From: Bacteroidota bacterium | GTDB taxonomy: Bacteria > Bacteroidota > Rhodothermia > Rhodothermales > Bin80 | Assembly: GCA_026708685.1 (NCBI GenBank) | Contig: JAPOUL010000078.1 | Location: forward strand, 1-51,322 | Reading direction: 5' to 3' | DNA length: 51,322 nt | Shown here: piece after piece, positions 46,701 through 51,322 of the stretch | Position numbering within the stretch: the stretch's first letter is position 1 | Layout of the letters: each line of letters begins with the position of its first letter | The notes under the pieces: generated by a model | What the model was told of the DNA's origin: nothing | The model's database searches: none | The model's input: the letters and a program-made list of their open reading frames with translations, nothing else | Program-made: the position numbers and the translations under genes

Positions 46701-46786
46701 GAGAAGATATCATGGTGACTCCTGAAGTTTGGATCGAGTACTGCCATGTCATTTTTAATCAGAAAGAGTTTATCTTTTTGATCTAA
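43772..46786 (+). CDS. Planctomycete-type cytochrome (PSCyt1-PSCyt2-PSD1) lipoprotein
   Basis: About 1004 residues from ATG 43772; starts at 43745 (TTG), 43781 and 43814 are in frame. A lipoprotein signal ends AVFLLGCSSS. PSCyt1 carries the haem motif C56-Y-V-C59-H60. PSCyt2 (DUF1549) covers about 150-360 (ASYILTGLPPSPQDVEAF, RWARHWMDLMRYSES, CSRCHDHKFDPI, a second CxxCH). A beta-rich insert lies at about 400-620. PSD1 (DUF1553) covers about 690-990 (ARVMVNRLWHHVFGRGIV, RRLEAESIRDGLLAVSG). The usual DUF1501 partner gene is absent; the next gene is a giant Ig-repeat protein. These proteins are thought to work in extracellular carbohydrate degradation by redox chemistry. The C-terminal FNQKEFIFLI is the normal family end, so the gene is intact. 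Confidence 0.9.
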   Translation: MNTMVGVHGLKFTYMQWFTCLFAVFLLGCSSSHTAEELPDQVDFNYHIRPILSNSCYVCHGPDISTREADLRLDTYAGATAQRSGGPAIIPGSARRSLLIQRITAEDPKNQMPPPEMNKVLTEYEIALLSKWIDQGAEYKTHWALIAPQRHPNKTSIDEFLNERLSNAGIVPAETASRDNLIRRASYILTGLPPSPQDVEAFERDHSTDAYENVIDSLLNSPAYGERWARHWMDLMRYSESRGHEFDYTIQGAWHYRDYLIRAFNEDVPYDQLILEHLAGDVLESPRIHPEDGFNESVIGTAYFALGEGKHSPVDTRIDEADRIDNIIDVTTKTFQGFTVACSRCHDHKFDPIPTTDYYSLYGIIESARFTPTPILSENDLHRIQALAMFNQQFRQEVATSWQSSLDPVPAVATSHQEESSDAIHQDTSQTWEVLGDFRDGTLDGWMAHGPAFMGDVPQNGFPIVQDNRLVQLSENVISSRTIAKGLPGGLRSPTFTLSHDSITVFARGYQSALRLVIDNFQLIQAPIHGELDQELHTDVLTPYSFGVSMWKGSKAYIELLVGTYDKGRYVTERHTLALHDSSYFEIAYAIAHDDIRPPLQLGSSVEADVQASVQAWAEHKATPNHISSINRALAAGTLQRPVIPTMLRQQRAILEQMSPIEFFVGMREGDRVTSSVFGRGNYQTPVGDPVPHRFLTALDTTGTYFTKTSSGRLEFAEAMLDPANPLTARVMVNRLWHHVFGRGIVETVDNFGAQGSLPSHPELLDYLALRFVESRWSVKSILREMVLSDAFQRSTLASDGVSEEDPTNMLLSHYPVRRLEAESIRDGLLAVSGRLNPTMFGPPVPIHLTEFMEGRGKPEINGPLDGDGRRSIYIALRRNFLSPMMLAFDMPIPFSAFGARNMSNVPAQSLTMLNDEFVAEQSRVWGISLMTQPHPDMKSRIEHVYRKAFSRLPDSEELAEAESFLIAEAEYLGIPREDIMVTPEVWIEYCHVIFNQKEFIFLI

Positions 46787-46985
46787 GCGATCGATTTTTC
46801 TTGATGAACAAAGTCCAATATCCTAATGGTTGGCTGATCGCACTTGGATCGCTTGATGAAAGAAGGGCATCTCACCATCAAAATGATCAATTGATACGAC
46901 AGAATGGTTTATATTACCGCAATTTAAGGTAGTGCTCTGCCCATAGTCCATCTGTAAAGATATCATTGTAGACAGCCCTTTATCA

Positions 46986-49900
46986 ATGAGAAACAGCTGT
47001 TTGATTTTCCTCTCATTGCTATCTCTTTATCTGACTTCTGCTCCTTGTGTAGCACAGCAGTCGGTACCCTCAGTAGCAGCTATCGCCTCCTTCATAAGCC
47101 CTATTGAGACAGGCCATGATGATTGGTTGGACCACTCCATTTGGGGTGTTTCACCCCTAAGAGGGTTCAACGTACTTGGGTCCCGGAACCATAGCCGACG
47201 ACAGAATCCTGTTTTAACCATTACCAATGCACCGCCCTATCATCGACTGGCTGTAGGTGGAAGTCATGTTTTGCGTTCAACGCTTGTTTCATCAGATGGA
47301 AATCAGATTTCTGATCATCCTGTAGCATGGCGAAGTTCAGATCCATCCAAACTGACCATTTCTAAGGTGGGGCGGATTCAGGGACTTTCCGAGGGTTTGG
47401 TTATGATTTCTGCGGTGACGGTCTACGACAATGAGACGATTGTATCGTCCAACGATGTTCCCATCGTTGTTGTCGCATCTATTGCGATTCCTTCAGCAAC
47501 GGCACAGTTACGGATTCAGGGAGGACATCGCACGCTCAGCATAAACTCCCCGCCCTTTTCATTGACAACTGCCTATACAGATGACTCTGGGCAACTCGTC
47601 ACCCAACCCTATACGGTAACTTGGACTTCAAGCGATCCAAGTGTAGCAACGATTAATCAGGATGGTTTCCTCACGATCTTATCCGTCGGTCAAACGGAGA
47701 TTGTAGCCCAAACGGGCGATCTACGAAGTCAGGCCATTCGGATTACGGTGGAGGGAACTGCATTCCTTCAGGTGGATGCAAGGAGTTTGCCCGATCATCC
47801 AATGAATACTGGTGGTAGCACACACACGATTCGCACCACTTTTTTGGACCCAACAGGTGCAGAAGATACGAATGTTGAAGTACGATGGTCATCCAGTGCC
47901 CCCGATGTGGCCACGGTCGATCGTGGAGTCATTACACCTATCTCAGCGGGAATTGCCCAAATTACTGCTAGCGTATCGTATCGTGGGAATCAGTATAGCA
48001 GTTCACCCATTACGATTAAAGTGATCTCGTTCACGATGAGCGGCATCCCCTCTGGAAGGATTGAAGTTGGAAGTCAAGGCCATCAAATAGAAACTGTATT
48101 TATAGATGAAACCGGGAGATCACCATCTCCTGCTCCTGCGGTGGAATGGGCCTCCGATGCTCCCGAAGTCCTCAGTGTTGTTCAAGGAAATCTGACACCC
48201 AGGACCGCTGGAACAGCTCAGATTACGGCAACGGTCGCCTATTCAGACACAACGTATTCGGTCTCAGTAGCAATCAGAGTCGTCAATTCAGGGGGGGCAT
48301 CTTCAACGATTCTTCCTGTGACGGAACATAAAATCAATAAAGACACTCAGGCTTCAGGGATCACCTTGAGATATACCGCTGAGGATGAAGATGGGAATGC
48401 TCCCACAGGAATGATATGGGAATGGTCTTCTTCTGATCCAACGAAATTGGCAGTGGATCCATCCACTGGTGCATTGACTCCAACGGAAGCGGGAGTAGGA
48501 AGTACCGTCACCATCACACTCCAGGCAAAAAGAAATAATGTGGTTCAATCAGATTACACCTCCACCTACAACATCCTGATCGTACAGACTCCGATCGTAC
48601 TGATCACGAATCTTCCTACAGATGACCGCATTCATGTTGACGACACAGGGCATATCTTAGGATTCAGCGTAGAAAATGAAAATGGGATTGCAGACTCTGG
48701 GTGGAGCCTCCGTTGGACCTCCTCGGATCCAAATAAATTAGCTGTGAATGCCAATACGGGTGAGCTGTCACCTCAAGCAAGTGGTGTTGGTGGGGGTGCA
48801 GTAACCATGACGGTAACGGCTACAAAAGAGGGGGAGAGGAATCTCGTGAGGACTGCTCAGATCACCGTGGTGCAGACACCCAGGGCATCTATTACTCCTA
48901 TCGCACAAAACAAGATCAATAAAGATACCCAGAGTTCTGGGGTAACGCTGACCTACACGGCCGAAGATGAACATGGAGATTCCCCCACGGGATTAACCTG
49001 GGAATGGACCTCCTCAGATCCTACAAAGCTTGGCATTAACAGCTCCACAGGCGAGTTAACGCCAAAGGATGCAGGTGTGGGAAGCACGGTTACGTTGACG
49101 TTATCAGGGAAAAGAAATGGCGTGCCGATATCCAATTATTCGGCAATGTATGATCTTCGGGTGGTACAGACTCCTTTTGGGAAGATCACCAATATTCCCA
49201 CTGGGCGGGCCATAGACCATGATGTGGCAGATCATAGGTTAGGATTGATCATTGAGGACGAGAATGGCAATACAGATACGGGTTGGACATTACGTTGGTC
49301 GTCTTCTGATGCGACCAAGTTAGGAGTTGGTGTAACGACGGGGATTTTAACCCCTCAATCCGAATGGACAGACGCAACTGCAGTCACGATCACTGTGACA
49401 GCACAAAAAGAGGGATCACCTGATCTGACTGCAACGGTTGACATTTCAGCGAAGCCACCCAGAATTGATCCCACTTTCCGTATTGATTCCGACCCAGGTC
49501 TTCAATTGGTGCTTCCACAGGATCCAAGTGCTGCAAAACCGACAGCCACCTTGTCAACCATCTTTACAGATGAAACGAATCAGCAGGTGAGTCCGACATC
49601 TATTACTTGGACCAGTACAGCCCCCGGTGTTGCGACCGTAGATGCGAGTTCTGGTTTGATTACGGCGGTCGCCAGAGGGATCACACTCATTGAGGCGGTG
49701 CCCGTCTATGGAGGTCAAACCATGACGGATTTGAAGTCTGGGTATCAGATCACTGTTGTGCAACCTGTCGTAGAGATTACAAATACAATTCGTACAACGT
49801 CCCCTCTCGGGTATTTGAATGGAAGTTTTCGACTCCTCAATGGTAGTGGTACCCAGACACTTGCTGTTCCAGACAGTGTCGTAGAATGGTCCACTGCTGA

Positions 49901-51322
49901 TGCTGGAATCTTAAGCCTCATTAATGCTCAGAGAGGGATCTTTCGAGGTGTAAAAATTGGGAGTACGCAGATATCCATCACGGTCCAATATGGAGATCAA
50001 CAATTCACATCGTCTGCAGACATAGAGGTAGAAGCGGGTCCAACTCTAACCGTACAAATGGAAGGTAGTGCAGTGACAGGGATCGTTTCTATCTTTGAGT
50101 CTCAGCCAGTCACAGTGAGATTTACTTTGAAGGATAGTGATGACTCCGATGTCATTCCGTTGCAAGTTGATTGGGCTCTTGGAGTCGGCTCTCGAGGAGA
50201 AGACTTTAAATCTTCGGACGATGATCTACTTCGTATTCAGCCTTCAAATGATGGCTTGTCTGCAATGATTACTGGTTTGAAGCCCGCAGAAAGTGTAGAT
50301 GCTTTTGTGTCGGTATCCTACGGTCAAAATCAGCCGTTTATTATTGGACGCATAGAGTTTGAGATCCGTCCAGGGTATGAAATGGTTTTTTCTGGGATTC
50401 CAACCAATCAGAAATTGTTGTATACCGACTCCTCTCAACGCTTGATGGTTTCGTACACCCGTGCAGGTTCTCCAGTAACCTTGCCTGTCGGGTCTGTATT
50501 GAGTTGGGAGAGTTCAAACCCAAATGCGTTGGCAGTCAGTACTCTTGGAGAATTGACTCCCAGTATCAATGGTATAGGAGAGAGGGTTACCATTACAGGA
50601 AAGGTGGTTCATCAGGGAGAGGTCATCTCCATCAACTCCTTGGAGATCAGGGTGGTTACTGTTCCATCATCTACCATTGAGGCTCCAGCGTCTATACAAG
50701 TTGGAGGCGATCTCAAGATCAACAAAGATACCCAGAGTTCAGGGATCCAATTAGGCTATCAAGCCCTAGACGAAAATAATGATCGGACGACGGGTGTTGA
50801 TTTCCAGTGGTCTTCCTCAGATAGTGATAAGTTAGCCATCACCTCAAGTACGGGAGAATTAACGCCCAAGGATGCAGGTGTTGGAAGTACTGTCACGATT
50901 ACACTCACCGGCAGGCAAAATAGTGTTCTACAAAGCGATTATACCTCTACCGTAGACATTGATGTAATCCAAATCCCTTGGTCCAGGGTGACTCCCATTG
51001 CAGAAAACAAAATCAACAAAGATACCCAGAGTACAGGGGTTACATTGACCTACACCGCCGAGGATGAAAATGGAGCTTCCCCTACAGGGTTAACTTGGGA
51101 GTGGTCTTCTTCGGATGCTACACAGCTGGCTATCCACGCCACCACGGGTGCCTTGACTCCAACGGACGCGGGAGTAGGAAGCACAGTTACGATCACCCTG
51201 CAGGCAAAAAGAAATACTGTGGTTCAAGCTGATTACACCTCCACCTACGATCTCTTGGTCGTACAGACTCCGATTGCTCTGATCACGAATCTTCCTACTG
51301 ATAACAAAATTCATGAGAGTGA
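46986..51322 (+). CDS. Giant exported Ig-like (BIG_2) repeat protein, 3' end outside the window
   Basis: From ATG 46986 the frame is open to the last base of the window, giving at least 1445 residues with no stop. A signal peptide (CLIFLSLLSLYLTSAPCVAQ) leads into at least a dozen bacterial Ig-like domains of about 90-100 residues, each with the BIG_2 hallmark of W-x-S-S-D/A-P then a turn and L-T-P/T-x-A-G. Two repeat types recur: type A (KINKDTQ-SG, TAEDE-G, DAGVGSTVT) and type B (LITNLPTD, SLRWTSSDP). The product is probably a surface or secreted adhesin or matrix protein. I checked the reading frame at many positions and saw no frameshift. The preceding gene ends 199 bases upstream. Any anchor or sorting domain must lie beyond the window. 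Confidence 0.92.
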   Translation, partial: MRNSCLIFLSLLSLYLTSAPCVAQQSVPSVAAIASFISPIETGHDDWLDHSIWGVSPLRGFNVLGSRNHSRRQNPVLTITNAPPYHRLAVGGSHVLRSTLVSSDGNQISDHPVAWRSSDPSKLTISKVGRIQGLSEGLVMISAVTVYDNETIVSSNDVPIVVVASIAIPSATAQLRIQGGHRTLSINSPPFSLTTAYTDDSGQLVTQPYTVTWTSSDPSVATINQDGFLTILSVGQTEIVAQTGDLRSQAIRITVEGTAFLQVDARSLPDHPMNTGGSTHTIRTTFLDPTGAEDTNVEVRWSSSAPDVATVDRGVITPISAGIAQITASVSYRGNQYSSSPITIKVISFTMSGIPSGRIEVGSQGHQIETVFIDETGRSPSPAPAVEWASDAPEVLSVVQGNLTPRTAGTAQITATVAYSDTTYSVSVAIRVVNSGGASSTILPVTEHKINKDTQASGITLRYTAEDEDGNAPTGMIWEWSSSDPTKLAVDPSTGALTPTEAGVGSTVTITLQAKRNNVVQSDYTSTYNILIVQTPIVLITNLPTDDRIHVDDTGHILGFSVENENGIADSGWSLRWTSSDPNKLAVNANTGELSPQASGVGGGAVTMTVTATKEGERNLVRTAQITVVQTPRASITPIAQNKINKDTQSSGVTLTYTAEDEHGDSPTGLTWEWTSSDPTKLGINSSTGELTPKDAGVGSTVTLTLSGKRNGVPISNYSAMYDLRVVQTPFGKITNIPTGRAIDHDVADHRLGLIIEDENGNTDTGWTLRWSSSDATKLGVGVTTGILTPQSEWTDATAVTITVTAQKEGSPDLTATVDISAKPPRIDPTFRIDSDPGLQLVLPQDPSAAKPTATLSTIFTDETNQQVSPTSITWTSTAPGVATVDASSGLITAVARGITLIEAVPVYGGQTMTDLKSGYQITVVQPVVEITNTIRTTSPLGYLNGSFRLLNGSGTQTLAVPDSVVEWSTADAGILSLINAQRGIFRGVKIGSTQISITVQYGDQQFTSSADIEVEAGPTLTVQMEGSAVTGIVSIFESQPVTVRFTLKDSDDSDVIPLQVDWALGVGSRGEDFKSSDDDLLRIQPSNDGLSAMITGLKPAESVDAFVSVSYGQNQPFIIGRIEFEIRPGYEMVFSGIPTNQKLLYTDSSQRLMVSYTRAGSPVTLPVGSVLSWESSNPNALAVSTLGELTPSINGIGERVTITGKVVHQGEVISINSLEIRVVTVPSSTIEAPASIQVGGDLKINKDTQSSGIQLGYQALDENNDRTTGVDFQWSSSDSDKLAITSSTGELTPKDAGVGSTVTITLTGRQNSVLQSDYTSTVDIDVIQIPWSRVTPIAENKINKDTQSTGVTLTYTAEDENGASPTGLTWEWSSSDATQLAIHATTGALTPTDAGVGSTVTITLQAKRNTVVQADYTSTYDLLVVQTPIALITNLPTDNKIHES
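48330..49450 (+). repeat. Ig-domain repeats A1-B1-A2-B2
   Basis: Alternating domain repeats inside the giant exported protein. Type A starts (KINKDTQ) are at 48330 and 48912. Type B starts (ITNLPTD or ITNIPTG) are at about 48600 and 49182. The A-to-A period is 582 bases, two domains. Nucleotide similarity between A copies is high enough to read by eye. Confidence 0.8.
50715..51322 (+). repeat. Ig-domain repeats A3-A4-B3 (B3 cut by the window end)
   Basis: Type A copies begin at 50715 and 51009 and a type B copy at about 51279. The A4-to-B3 offset is 270 bases, identical to the A1-to-B1 offset upstream (48330 to 48600). The DNA around the A/B joint is nearly the same in both places, indicating duplication of an A-B block. 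Confidence 0.8.

Noticed and set aside
1-51322. tRNA, rRNA, CRISPR arrays, insertion sequences and integrases
   Set aside because: I looked for T-loop-like GGTTCRA with acceptor pairing, regularly spaced short repeats, and DDE or tyrosine recombinase motifs, and saw none. Only the Ig-domain repeats recur, and these are coding.

Overview
The window looks like chromosome of a bacterium in the Bacteroidota/Rhodothermota part of the tree, probably a marine or host-associated heterotroph. The reasons are inferential. The RpoN N-terminus is of the type common in that group. A DUF2911 protein, a sugar MFS carrier, and many lipoprotein or Tat-type exported sugar enzymes are present. Most start codons have no Shine-Dalgarno-like purine run, as is usual for Bacteroidota. 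Planctomycete-style gene families (PSD1 cytochrome, ThuA, DUF1080, sorbosone dehydrogenase, sulfatase) are also abundant, so the phylum call is only moderate. I saw no tRNA, rRNA, CRISPR array, transposase or integrase.

Layout. 1-5.5 kb: a small membrane-protein gene broken by one base at an A7 run; a minus-strand hisE-hisG-serine hydrolase (beta-lactamase fold) operon; three small unknown or Sel1-like genes; rpoN. 5.6-11.3 kb: a tightly coupled plus-strand operon of ruvB (interrupted in its Walker A by a 175-residue mini-intein), a lipoprotein sorbosone-type dehydrogenase and a 975-residue FAD/Fe-S dehydrogenase. 11.4-13.8 kb: a sugar MFS transporter and a DUF2911 protein. 13.9-15.9 kb: a lone GHKL ATPase fused to a PD-(D/E)XK-like nuclease, a candidate defence effector. 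16.0-18.4 kb: a frameshifted short-chain dehydrogenase and a sulfatase. 18.8-27.7 kb: a LarA-like racemase, a beta-hydroxyacid dehydrogenase, a frameshifted lactonase, a ThuA-glucose dehydrogenase fusion, a sugar isomerase-like TIM barrel and a beta-propeller lipoprotein.

27.8-32.1 kb: a compact restriction-modification-like island made of an amino-methyltransferase (DPPY), a cytosine-C5 methyltransferase and, overlapping it by 14 bases, a second GHKL ATPase/PD-(D/E)XK nuclease, closed by a terminator-like hairpin. It sits between the two halves of the sugar-oxidation genes. 32.3-39.2 kb: Gfo/Idh/MocA oxidoreductase, DUF1080 3-keto-glycoside hydrolase-like protein and CBM9 protein on the minus strand, then a large SGNH-dehydrogenase-HEAT-cytochrome c fusion. 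39.6-46.8 kb: a SLC13 carrier with four RCK_C domains, an orphan P-loop ATPase and a PSD1-type cytochrome. From 46,986 to the end runs one open reading frame for a giant exported protein of Ig-like (BIG_2) repeats. It leaves the window with no stop codon and is therefore easily missed.

Functional picture. ThuA/sugar dehydrogenase, sugar isomerase, Gfo/Idh/MocA, DUF1080, CBM9 and the two cytochrome-bearing proteins fit periplasmic oxidation of glycans, possibly through 3-keto-sugars, with electrons passed to c-type haem. The LarA-like and hydroxyacid dehydrogenase genes fit processing of the resulting hydroxyacids. The most interesting elements are the two GHKL-nuclease proteins (one with two methyltransferases, one alone), the RuvB mini-intein, and three single-base frameshifts that all have the same sign.
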